This document shows positions 54,601 through 64,000 of a stretch of 64,000 nucleotides of DNA, one piece after another. The position numbers and the translations under genes were made by a program. Positions within the stretch are counted from its first letter, which is position 1. Each line of letters opens with the position of its first letter. Location of the stretch: assembly GCF_018320785.1 (NCBI RefSeq), contig NC_054882.1, positions 30,818,719 through 30,882,718 of the forward strand, written 5' to 3'. A model generated the notes under the pieces. That model was not told where the DNA came from. It did no database searches and saw only the letters and a program-made list of their open reading frames with translations. The stretch is from Cheilinus undulatus. Taxonomy: Eukaryota > Chordata > Actinopteri > Labriformes > Labridae.

Positions 54601-57600
54601 TTCTCTTAAGCGTAGCTTTCTGCAGCATGTGGGCTGTTTGGGATATAGGGAGGTGAAATGGCAAACTGGGCACTGCAACGTGTTGCTGTGAATGCCTCTT
54701 ATGTTTTGAACCACTCTGCTGGTTTATTTCTTGGAAAATATCTTTTTCAGTTGCAGTGCTTTTCGTTTTTCAGGCTTTTTGGAATAATTTCTTGCCTCCC
54801 TGGTGAGATTTTATCGGGGTGCTATTTTTTCTTTCAAATGCTAACTGGTAATGTAACTCAAACAAAAAGCACGCTGTGTTGTAGTCGTAAAGGAAGTACG
54901 CCAGAAGCCCTTTTGTGAAATTAACACCATAATGCATGTTAGAGGCTTCATCTAAAATTTCAGTCTTAATTCCTACTGAAGCATTTTCTAGGGTGCTATT
55001 TTAATTTATTGTGCTCACAGAAGAAAATCTCACCCTAAGTCCATGCAGTGAAACGTAGGATAGTAGTCCTTTCACTGTTAGGCAGTTTATCTGCCACAGG
55101 CAGCCAGAATACAGCTTCAACAGCATCATCACGTAAACTAAACAAAGCACCATCCTCGGTGGGAGTTACAGGACATTTCTGGAATAGTTTCTCCCTCCTC
55201 CCAAATGCCCAACCCCCCATTACCTCCACACAGAGGCCCAGGATAGGGGGGGGAGGATAAAGAAGGAAGAAGAAAAGAAGCAGCATGTTAGGCGGCACAC
55301 TGCCACCATTCCCACAATGCCCCACCTCTGAAGTAGTCTTTTTCACAACTTGTCCAATGACTTATGGTCCCTAATTTGTTAAATGTTCTGTCTGACTGTC
55401 TTTGCAGCTGATCTGTTCTGTTCGTGTCCGCACAGTAGTGGTCTACTGCAGACTCCAGAGGGAGAGGACATTACTCAGGGAGTAGACAGAAAGAGTGTGA
55501 TGTGTCTTTTTTAGCTGCTGTGGCTGTCCTTTTGGCCACTTGAGGCTCAGAAGTTACATGAACTTTAAGCAGCCTGTTGTTCTGAAGCACATAAAACATC
55601 TTTTTTAATTCATAAGCGATGCTTTTTTTGCTAGTACAGAAAACGGAATTGATTTCAGACAGTTTACCTGGGATCTGGTAATCCCCTTCATCCTGCACTC
55701 AGCTTTCCATGACATATGTGAGTGTCCATTGCCATGGGAACTGTTGCTTTGCTGCATTACTGTCCTTGTTCCTGAATGAGTCTCAGTAGGAGTAGTGCTG
55801 CAGAGAAAAAAAGAGGTAATCATCCCATTGATGTTTTTTTTAATCTCCTCAGGATCAGCTCTTGCTAGTTTTGTCAAATGACACCCATGATACCATCAAC
55901 ATTTCTTTGGCAAAGCTTTATTTCAGACTCAATCATAAGGTGAAAAGGAACTTTGATTTGCTAAACAAAAGCAGTGCTCTAATCCAAGCTTTTCAGATGA
56001 TGAATTCGCAGGGGGAAGAGGGAGAGGGAAAGGATAGGCTCAGTACAATGGGAGCCAGCGGGCAGATCAAACAGAGCCATCCCACTGGGCGTCACACAGA
56101 GGACAACAGCAGCCAGGCTGTCCGCACCAGCCAGGAGCTGCTAGACAGGCTGAACACTCCAGAACAAAGTCCACCATTGAAGACAGCTCACAGGCTGCAT
56201 TTATGAAGACAATTGAGCTGATTTAAAAATTGTTTTATTTGTATTGTATTTACCTAAAAAGGGAAAAAAACATTAATGACATAGGTCCATGCACTTGCAT
56301 GTGTCTTTTAAATTATTTATCACACTTTGCACATCCAAACAGACACAGAAGAAAACTGTAGTGAATGACTAAAGAAGAGTGTCTCGAGTCACAGGAGGCA
56401 CACTCAAGTGTTTAACATGCCCTTGGACAGTAAAACTCTGAATGAAGAGCAACATTCCAGGGTCGGGATACTTGAATGCCCTCCATGCTTACCCTTGTGA
56501 ATGCATGAATGAGGTGTATTCTGTGTTGGCCTACCTCTGAGGATGGCATACCTCAACAGGCCTCATAGAGTTACATTGCTCTGCAGCAAAATAAGATGGA
56601 GGTTCTTGGGCATGACTTAAAGATCAGAAATTATGTTTGACAGTTGTCTAGTTTAGACTGGATTGTTATTCCTTATCCTTGATGTAAAAAACATGGAGGT
56701 TGTTGGTGCTGCATGCCATTCTCCTCCTGAGCGGACATTTGTAAACTGTGCCTGTGCTTTTGGGCTGGATAGTTGAGTCCTATATGAGAACACACAGGAG
56801 ATTATTTCTTTTTAACTCATTTGCATTGGTTTGAATAAGGATGTTGATTTAGGCAATTATGGCATGTCTTATTTGACTAAAAGCAGGTATGATGAAGCTG
56901 TCAGTCAGGATGCTTTTGACCCTTCTCAGCTCTACCTCTTGTTTCCTCACACTGAGGTGGAAATGACTAACCACATTTACTTAAATTACTGTAATTGAGT
57001 AGTTATTTAGGTACTTGTACTTTTTTGGGTATATTTTGAAATCAGTCATTGTTTTTTTATTTGGGTAAGCTTTATCCGGAGTAACTGTGCTTTTACTTGA
57101 GTACAATAGTCATGTACGTTTTCCACCCCTGGCTGAGGAGGAAGAGGAGTAATGTTAATGAAACACATTTAAAGTTAAGTTTAACCCTTTAAAAGTGTCT
57201 ATAATGGGCCACACTAGTTCAGCTACAATTTGGAAAGTGCCAAATATTTTACAATATGACAGAGCTGCTTTAACTCTTGAAAATATGTGGCATGGTGGGC
57301 CTCCTCTAGCAAGAACAAAGCAGCGAGTGAGCCTCATAGCAAGGAAGTCCATACTGATTAAGAACATACTCTATGCCTTTAGGAACACCTGAAGTCACAA
57401 GTGGGAACTCTAGCTCAGTGGATAACTTCACTCATGGTGGAAATGTCTCTCATATCAAAAACAACAAAATCCACCGGAAACATGAGCAGGGATCCCTGTA
57501 CAACAGGGAACATCCAAACACAGTTAAACACTCTGCCCAAGAGCATGATGGGGAACTTCACCCACACATCCCCACAGATTTGAAATCACACTGGGCAGAG

Positions 57601-60600
57601 CTTAGCTCAGTTGACTCTACAGAGCTGAACTATACTGGTAGGTCGACACTTTTAAATAACTCCAACACTGAAGATCGTTTCACTCAGAATAGAGTTCAAA
57701 TCAACTTCGAAATGTTTAATGCTAACATATCAACACTCAAGTTTTTGCTGTGTACAACAGCTGTTTTGGGATTTGATGGGGAATCATTCTCTCACTCACT
57801 ACTGCTGTTTAGTCAACAGAGGTGGAAAAAGTACTGTAGTATTGTTCTCAAGTTAAAGTGCAGTTACTCTGGTTAGAACTCACTTAAGTAGAAGTTGAAA
57901 TACTGATTTAAAAATGTACTCAAGATAGTACAAGTACCTTAAAAAAAACAACTCAATTAAAATAATTTGAATATAAATGATTAGTTTCTTTCCACCACTG
58001 ACCCCTGGTCACTAGTAAGGGTGAGGGAAAAAAATCAATACAGCATAGTATTGCTATATTTGCGAGGCGATATAATCATATCATGTCTACCACAAAGTAT
58101 AGATTTTTTCAAATGAATTGCTAATATGAACATAAGTCCATGATACTGGATAAATAGCATCAGTTGCTTTTCTGTCCACTTGATAATGCTGTTGCGCCCT
58201 TTGTCCAGGGAGGTCGGCAGAGGTGACGGTCATACAGCCGGAGAAAGTTAGTACAACAAAACATGGCAGCACCAGGGAAAGTACATTAGGAATGCAAGCA
58301 GGACACGAACAACATGGACATGGCACATGGGGTTTGCAAGGAGTGCCACATTAAGTTAAAATAAAATACTGTGGTAATACTGTGGTGATAAAAATGAAGG
58401 TAAAGCTAATGCTAAAGCAGCTAAACAGATGAAAAAATGTCATAAATAGCAATATATATCTCAATATATGGCATCGCAATACTCTGTACTATATTGCAAA
58501 ATGTTTAAAATTGCGATAATAACGAATCGTGGCATAAGTATCGTAATAATATTTTATCCTAGGGCCACTAGTTATTCCCACCCCTGGTTACTAGAATGGC
58601 CTTTTATAACAGGCTGGTCCTGAGGAGCACTAATGCTATCCTGGATTGTCTAAATCATTTGTTTCAGAGCAAGTTTGCCCTCAGGTTGTTGTTTCAGGGC
58701 TTCCATGAGGAAGACAAAAAGACTCTGGGTCTCATTTATCCCCCACTGCAATAAATTTACTTAGTGGCAGATTTCTCTTGTTATTCTTTCACTATTATTT
58801 CTCTTTGCACATTTTCACATTGCACTTCTCATTATTTGGTAGTAATTTCTCCATGTCAGTGAGCTCTGGACTGATTTGTTTATTGCTGATTTTGTGTATG
58901 TTGTTCTTCATACTGTATTATTTTTATTGTGTCGGACTTTAAGGTTTTAATTGGTTCTTATTTCACTGCTGGTGTTGTCTTTGCTGTCTTTTTGTGTGCA
59001 AAACTAATGAAGAGAATCTGAATCTGATCTTAAGTAGGTTTGAGGCACATTTTCAACTAAATAGCTGCCACGGATCGTACTCAGAGACTGACAGCCCCCA
59101 GGCTTCTTCCAATATTTTCTACAGTCTGCAGTAAAAACACAGACTGGGTCACCAGTATTGTTCCAATGTAGGGTTCAGTGTAAATAAAGGGTACAGTGAT
59201 TGCAGAGCTAGTGATGGCTCAGGGTTATGTCATTGCCTTTTCTTGGATAATTTCCCTATTCAGAGTAGCTGATTTCATTAAGCTACTGCAAAAAGCTGAG
59301 CCATGAAAATGGAAGAAATGATTATTTTGGCCTCTGAAGACTTCAAACCATATTAGTCCTCTGCTGCACCTGTTATTATCCCTAAAAGGCTGTGAGCTGG
59401 AGAATAATTTAGAGTCAGAGATGGAGAGAGTGCGTGACAACAAGAGAGATGGTTGTTGGGAGGACAGGAGATATCTCTGACAGTTCATGGTCGGCACCAT
59501 TGCCTTTCTGTGTAGGACTGTGTGTGTGAAATCCAGCTGTGAATACTTGTATTTAAAATGTTCCTTTCTTAAGTCTTTATCTGCTTTTGTTGTCCCATAC
59601 ACTGAGTATTAATTGACCCTCCTTGCTTGCATTCATTCAGTCTTGTTGAAACAAGAGAACATATTAGTCTTACTTTCAGAAGTCTCCTCTTACTCTTAGA
59701 CAGCAGTTCTGCAGATTAATGGAGGGAAAGTGTGCTGAGTAGAATAAGGAGGTCTGCTCTTCACTCTTTCCTTCCTACTTAAGTGTTTTGGGGGAGTGCT
59801 GTTGTGTGTGAAAGAGTCATTGTCTGAAATGGCCCTCTGTTGCTGGGTGCAGTAAAATGCTCTGGTCTATAAATTGTGCAACAGAGTTGTGATCCCTATC
59901 ACGATTGTCTGGCCCTTTTTTTCATTTACTCAGAGCGAGCGACCAGAGTTATCAGTGGAAGAAACCTCTTACAGATGTCGTTAAGATCTTTGTCTGCTCT
60001 CTGGTTTTGTGTTTGCAGTCCCACCCTGTGCTTACTGGGCCGACTAAGATAGAAAATAGAAATGCGCACTCAATCTACAATACACTGCATATAGTTGATG
60101 TGCTGACTTGATACCTCTCTGTTTGTTTAAGGCGGGAAGTGATGGAGAGAGCATCGGGAACTGCCCCTTCTCCCAGAGGCTCTTCATGATCCTGTGGCTC
60201 AAAGGAGTCGTCTTCAACGTCACCACCGTGGACCTAAAGAGGTGTGTCCTACTCCCATTTTCCCTCCTACTCACTTCTTAAGCTTCTTTCAGTGGCAGCT
60301 GATCTCTGACTTTGCTTGATCATTCTGGGCGTCTCTGCAAAAGCCCTTAGTAAAGCTTTGATCCATCATCACCTCTAACACGCTCACTGCTTCCCTACTG
60401 CTTATTTGGTTTTCCCATGACCCTTTCCCAGGCCAGGAGAGATCGGAGCAAAATAAACATTCAAACTCTGGAGAGGCTATTTAAGGTTCTTTGCTGTGCT
60501 TACTTCCTGCTTGGATTTTGGTCGGGAACATGTTATTTTTCAACCCTGGGATCAAAACAAAGCTCTGAAATATGGAGTGCAATTTTATTTTCCCCCCTCA

Positions 60601-63583
60601 AGCTGAAAGTGGACTTGCTTTCACACATGGATACCAGAAGCTAAACCCACTGTGTCTGTCTGTGTGTATGATTCATCTAAATACCCCTTTAATGTTTTTT
60701 TTTTTCCACTTGCACTAATGCAGGAAAGATAAGTGCTAGGTTATTTTCAGCTATGGTCAGATGTCTCTGGTCTATATGGCCATATTGATAATGTGTGTTT
60801 GACCCAGTGATTCTAGATTTCTGGGACCCTCTCCTCTGAGGCTTTGAGACCACTGCCTGCTTAAAAAAACCCAAGATGTGCTAGATAAATACATAGAGTC
60901 AGTTGTCAGCACATAGGACATTAGGGCGTTCTTTGGGGTTTATTTGCATGAAGCTAGGCAGAGGGCGTGTTACATATAACTGAGCATGTTGATAGCCTGT
61001 AAAAGGTAATGAAGGATGTCCGCCTACTTAGCTGTGTCTGTTTACCCCACGCTCCTCAAACAACCTTTTTATAAGCTGGAGTGATTACTTAGCTTCCTTT
61101 CTGTCTTTCTAGAGCAAAAGGTGATGTAGACTTTGAGTTTTCTATCCTTTGTGGTCTTGTTTTACCTGTAAAAGAATCTTAAAGTCACAAGTCAACATGT
61201 TTTAAATTCCAAGTCCCTCTCAGGTCAAGGCTATTGTGTTGAAATGTCTTCCTTTATTGAAAGCCTGTGATTCTCAAGGCAATAATTTCTTCCGATCCGT
61301 TGTGGTATCAGTGAGGTTGGCGCTTCCCCTTTGCATGCCGGAGAGCTGAAGTCATTTCCCTTTTCTTGTGCCCTTAAGTGGCTTGTCCCAGAAAACAGTG
61401 TTCATATTGTCAAGTCCTGCACCATTTGAGTTGCTGAGTCTGTCGATGCTAGTAACATTAGATCAGAGTGGATTCTCAGTATCTGCAGGCTTACAACAAC
61501 AAATTAGGCTCCAGCAGTTGTGAAGACACCGCTATGGGATTCAGCCGTCTGGATTCCACAGTTTCACAAGTCAGCTGTGTTCACACTTATCAAACAGCAC
61601 ATGCTTATTTTTGTTTGTGTCAGTGGCATCGGCCTGCCAGAGACATCTGGTACAAAATGTGTGGGTTTGATGGCTACATAGAGAAAGGGAAATACAAACA
61701 TGCTCACAGAGAAAAAGACAGAGCATTGCAGCTACAGAAGGAGATTAAAAAAAAGTGCTGCATGGTGTAGTAAGATATTGAAGAACCACAGAGCCTCTCC
61801 GGTGATTTGATCTGCTTAAAATAGTCTAAAGTGAATGGATACAGTGCTGTGAAAAAGTATTCAACCCCTTCCTGGTGTCTTTTTCATTGCATATTTGTCA
61901 CCCTTGTTCCAATCCTCAAACAAATTTTGATATTAGAAAAATGTAACTCACAAAAAATGTTTTTAAATGAAGATTTCATTTATTAAGGGAAAAAAGCCAT
62001 CCAGATTTACCTGGTCCTGCCTGAAAAACAGAGAGTATTTGCCCCATTTCGGATTCCTGATGTTTTTGCATATTTATCACACTTAAATGTTTCGGATCAT
62101 CAAACCAAATTTTATTTCACAAAGACAACCCAAGTAAATACTAAATGCAGTGTCTGGGGAAAAAATCCAAACCTATCTGGCCCAGTGTGAAAAAGAAATT
62201 GCCCCCCTTGTTAAATCATGAGTTAACCGTGATTAACCACAGTCCTTGGAAAGCTGAGCTCAATTTCACTGGCCACAAAACACAAGACAAAGTTAAGCAG
62301 GCAACAAGATCTCATAACGAAATGCATCATGCCACGATCCAAATAAATTCAAGAACAAATGAGAAACAAAGTGATTGAAATCTATCAGTCTGGAAAAGGT
62401 TACTAAACCATTTCCAAGGCTTTGGGACTCCAGCAAACCACAGTCAGAGCCATTATCCACAAATGGAGAAAACTGGGAACAATGGTGAACCTTCCCAGAA
62501 GTAATCAGCCAACAATAATTACTCCAAGAGTGCAACAACAACTCATCCAGGAGGTCCGAGAAAACCCAGAATGACATTTAAAGACCTGCAGGCTTCACTG
62601 GCCTCAGTTAAGGTCAGAGTTCATGATTCAACCATAAGAAAGACACTGGGTAAAAATGGCATCTATGGGAGATTTCCAATGCCAAAACTACTACTGAAAA
62701 AAACAGAACTCATCTCACATTTTCCAAAAAACATCTTGATGATCCCCAAGACTTTCGGTGAAAATATGTGAACTGACGAGACAAAAGTTGAACTTTTTGG
62801 AAGCTGTGCGCCCTGTTTCATCTGGCGTTAAGCTAACACAGCATTTCATCAAAAAACATCCTACCAACAGTCAAACATGGTGGTGGCAGTGTGATGGTCA
62901 TGGGCTGCATTGCTTCTTCAGGACCTGGATGATTTGCCGTCAATGATAAAACTGTGAACTGTGCTCTCTAGCAGAAACTCCTGAAGGAGATTGTTCAGCC
63001 ATCAGTTGGTGACCATCAAGATCAAGTGCACTTGGGTTGTTTAGCAGGCCAGCTTCTGAATGGCTTAAAGACAAGTCTGGACTTAAATCCAACTGAGATG
63101 CTGTAGCATGATGACCTTAAATAGGCTGTTCATGCTAGAAAACCCTCCAGTGTGACTGAATTAAAACAATTCTGCAAAACTGCATTTTGTATTCACTCTG
63201 GTTATCTTTGTCTAATATTAAATTTTGTTTGATGATCTGGAACATTTAAGTGTGACAAACCTGCTCAAGAAATTGAATTGGGAAGGGCGCAAAACACTTC
63301 TCACAGCACTGATTTAGTTATATTTTCTCCCTGTAGCCTAAGATTTCCTATGTAACTTGATAACGTAGATTTCATGAAACATATAATATAAAAACATTAC
63401 TGTTTGATTGATGACTGAGTCATTTGCCAAGGTCTGAAGTTATCTCTCCTCTTTCAGGAAGCCTGCAGACCTCCAGAACCTTGCCCCAGGCACTCACCCA
63501 CCCTTTATCACCTTCAACGGCGAGGTCAAGACTGATGTCAACAAGATTGAGGAGTTCCTTGAAGATGTCCTCTGCCCACCCAA
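42667..63583 (+). CDS. clic4: Chloride intracellular channel protein 4, N-terminal part (runs off the window)
   Basis: Three coding exons are visible: 42667-42735, 60132-60241 and 63458-63583, of 69, 110 and 126 bases. The second and third match the usual lengths of CLIC exons. They encode about 101 residues: [23 protein letters not shown], then [18 protein letters not shown], then [42 protein letters not shown] (shown in part as motifs). This is the glutaredoxin-like thioredoxin-fold half of a CLIC. Cys34 sits in the GNCPFS redox motif, followed by the hydrophobic segment proposed to insert into membrane. The remaining exons (all-helical GST-C half) lie beyond 64000. Intron 1 is 17.4 kb. Wording near the start ([14 protein letters not shown]) fits CLIC4 better than CLIC1 or CLIC5. 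Confidence 0.95.
43889..44351. mobile_element. MITE with ~24-bp inverted repeats (tccacacagagac family)
   Basis: The left end taggccttgtccacacagag is mirrored at the right by tctctgtgtggacaggacctta. The arms contain aaacgatatgttcctgtttc-type words typical of a very common fish hAT-like MITE. About 460 bp, no protein frame. I did not find a clean 8-bp target duplication. It lies in clic4 intron 1. The preceding patch (43752-43830, gtggtggacttagcattttt and a C11 run) may be another repeat edge. Confidence 0.65.
44352..46319. other. clic4 intron 1 stretch without recognised features
   Basis: Open frames here are short and without domains. No transposon ends, RNA gene or splice-linked exon is recognised. 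Confidence 0.5.
46320..46690. repeat. Unclassified fish repeat with a conserved-looking short frame
   Basis: It begins gtttgggcccggttagaaag and contains ccaatcag and gtcgtgatgtaagc, with weakly mirrored sequence toward 46620-46680 (ctacgacatcac, attggccc). A 31-codon frame at 46433-46528 starts [20 protein letters not shown] and ends in a stop. I recall closely similar text at the start of helicase-like frames in widespread fish repeats, but cannot confirm it. It abuts the minus-strand Tc1 copy at 46700. Confidence 0.35.
46700..47370 (-). mobile_element. Tc1-type transposon, internal part, minus strand
   Basis: Minus-strand frames read as Tc1 transposase fragments: [14 protein letters not shown]..., [21 protein letters not shown] (first catalytic Asp region), [20 protein letters not shown] and [23 protein letters not shown]. 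They are related to, but diverged from, the copy at 40571-41732. The C-terminal DDE block and both terminal repeats are missing, and the frames are interrupted. It lies in clic4 intron 1. Confidence 0.75.
47371..48277. other. clic4 intron 1 stretch without recognised features
   Basis: AT-rich intronic DNA with no domain-bearing frame, repeat end or RNA gene that I recognise. Confidence 0.45.
48280..48629. mobile_element. TA-flanked MITE, 350 bp
   Basis: The left end cactcccctccaaaagtatt gcaacagtgag is mirrored at the right by ctcactgttccaatattttt ggtggggaatg, each bordered by TA (48278-48279, 48630-48631). Inverted repeats of about 30 bp and a TA target fit a non-autonomous Tc1/mariner-type element. 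It has no coding capacity. It lies in clic4 intron 1. Confidence 0.8.
48632..51797. other. clic4 intron 1 stretch without recognised features
   Basis: Three kilobases of intronic DNA with only short domain-free frames. I recognise no transposon terminus or RNA gene. Distal enhancers could be present but cannot be seen from one sequence. Confidence 0.45.
51806..52213. mobile_element. hAT-like MITE, 408 bp, with 8-bp target duplication
   Basis: It runs from tagggccgtagtcaacc to ggctgtcagccc-ta; the ends are inverted relatives (tagggc/gccc-ta). The flanks gtgctttg (51798-51805) and gtgttttg (52214-52221) agree at 7 of 8 bases, the hAT signature. The arms contain gaccaa/attggtc words (ggattggtcgtaggac; tcgaccaattaattgac). 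It contains an A-run near 51891-51904. No protein frame. It lies in clic4 intron 1. Confidence 0.75.
52222..56951. other. clic4 intron 1 stretch without recognised features
   Basis: Several open frames occur, including 53198-53404 on the minus strand and 55862-56206 on the plus strand. None has a domain I recognise or clear splice context. No transposon ends are identified. Confidence 0.45.
56952..57131. mobile_element. AAGTA-rich hAT-like MITE (copy 3)
   Basis: About 180 bp from tgaggtggaaatgac to tttccacccctg. The interior aattgagtagttatttaggt acttgtactttttt matches the 39206 copy in the same orientation and the 57817 copy in opposite orientation. No target duplication was found. Confidence 0.55.
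57132..57816. other. Spacer between two inverted MITE copies
   Basis: A 685-bp segment bounded by inverted copies of the same short element. It contains a 504-base open frame (57373-57876) rich in Asn, His, Ser and Thr with no recognised domain, which runs into the second MITE copy. Probably repeat-derived, but I cannot name it. Confidence 0.35.
57817..58000. mobile_element. AAGTA-rich hAT-like MITE (copy 4), inverted relative to copy 3
   Basis: It runs from cagaggtggaaaaagtac to tttccaccactg, 184 bp. Its reverse complement aligns with copy 3 over most of its length (ggtacttgtac; gagtaactg; acttgag.acaata). No target duplication was found. Confidence 0.55.
58016..58586. mobile_element. hAT-like MITE, 571 bp, with 8-bp target duplication
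   Basis: Ends are taagggtgaggg and cccacccctg (reverse complement caggggtggg). The flanks gtcactag (58008-58015) and gttactag (58587-58594) agree at 7 of 8 bases. The arms hold tattgcgata/caatatat words typical of a common fish repeat. No protein frame is seen. It lies in clic4 intron 1. Confidence 0.7.
58595..59031 (+). mobile_element. Probable 3' tail of a LINE (non-LTR retrotransposon)
   Basis: A frame open for about 50 codons ([20 protein letters not shown]...) ends in TAA at about 58751-58753. AT-rich sequence follows and finishes gagaatctgaatctgatctt. Tails of repeated GAATCT units are common at the 3' ends of fish LINEs. No reverse transcriptase motif is included, so the copy would be strongly 5'-truncated. 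The assignment is tentative. Confidence 0.35.
59032..60131. other. clic4 intron 1 stretch before exon 2
   Basis: Intronic DNA without recognised repeats or frames with domains. The exon 2 acceptor (gtttgtttaag) closes it. Confidence 0.45.
61842..63311 (+). mobile_element. Tc1-type transposon with both ends (family B), decayed transposase
   Basis: The left end cagtgctgtgaaaaagtatt and the inverted right end ...cttctcacagcactg define 1470 bp, with TA on the left (61840-61841) but AT on the right. Plus-strand transposase pieces are recognisable: the helix-turn-helix region with [18 protein letters not shown]-like coding near 62420-62480, [20 protein letters not shown] at 62574, and the tggtggcagtgtgatggtca block near 62879. 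Frames are interrupted by stops and shifts, so it is inactive. It lies in clic4 intron 2, near exon 3. Confidence 0.8.
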
Positions 63584-64000
63584 GTCAGTGTATCTAAAAG
63601 CTTTCAGAATGAATGCTTTTAAAATTCAATGATGGTTGGCAGACTTGTGTGGATGTATGTATTTGAAATAGTGCGGTCAAAACAAGGCCTTCATTTTCAA
63701 TTGATTAATCACAAGATGTCAAGGTAAAGAATTTAATGCAAATAAACTGCACTGTCGTCACATGACAGTTTTAAACAACTTTCCACTGTTGCGTTGTAAA
63801 TGTGATGATAAAATGAGCCAAACATTTTGTGGTCTTTTGATTTTTAGCATTTTATACAACCAAAAGATTCGCACCATCAAGAATTGATAAAAAAGTCAGC
63901 CTCTCTCTCCCCTCTGCCTGTGTTTGTGTATGCCTCTACATAGAGCGTAAGAACAGAAACACACAGATAAAAGAGCAATCACTCACAGGAAGAAACGTGT

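Noticed and set aside
55862-56206. 114-residue open frame in clic4 intron 1, considered as an alternative clic4 first exon
   Set aside because: The frame ends in a stop before any donor that would join clic4 exon 2 in phase, and it resembles no known CLIC N-terminal extension.
57411-57423. tRNA-like A box (tagctcagtggat)
   Set aside because: No B box at the right spacing and no cloverleaf pairing in the flanks; the next gttcaaatc is about 280 bases away.

Overview
The window is vertebrate nuclear DNA, almost certainly from a teleost fish. It carries five recognisable host genes split by GT-AG introns. Introns and spacers are full of short Tc1-type and hAT-type DNA transposon copies typical of fish. 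There is no prokaryotic organisation, no CRISPR array and no recognisable tRNA or rRNA gene.

Layout. (1) 1-5548: gene-free, with a very T-rich tract and a 1.9-kb non-autonomous hAT-like element bounded by an 8-bp target duplication. (2) 5549-6415, minus strand: two-exon fam167b (188 aa). (3) 9486-20089, plus strand: ten-exon MTMR9-type myotubularin pseudophosphatase (529 aa), divergent from fam167b. (4) 20988-23566: eight-exon L-threonine 3-dehydrogenase (378 aa) with active-site motifs intact. (5) 26178-37387: seventeen-exon srrm1 (864 aa, PWI domain plus RS/RP-rich tail). (6) 38618-42140: a stack of nested DNA transposons. (7) 42667 to the window end: first three coding exons of clic4, with a 17.4-kb first intron full of small transposons.

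Synteny. SRRM1 and CLIC4 are neighbours on human 1p36. FAM167B sits beside the pseudogene MTMR9LP on human 1p35. FAM167A, MTMR9 and TDH lie together on human 8p23. The block here therefore looks like the 1p35-36-type copy of a duplicated region, in which fish kept an apparently intact MTMR9-like gene and an apparently intact TDH. In humans, MTMR9LP and TDH are pseudogenes. This is inferred from gene content and remembered synteny and was not tested by phylogeny.

The genes do not form one pathway. They cover phosphoinositide regulation (mtmr9-like), mitochondrial threonine catabolism (tdh), splicing coactivation (srrm1), a glutaredoxin-fold chloride-channel family protein (clic4) and a coiled-coil protein of unclear role (fam167b). 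I found no convincing previously undescribed biological system. The most interesting leads are the retained ohnolog block, a frame-shifting competing splice acceptor in srrm1, the truncated C-terminus of the MTMR9-like protein, and the transposon nest. Exon joins were made by eye from splice consensus, reading frame and remembered family sequences. All coordinates should be read as predictions.
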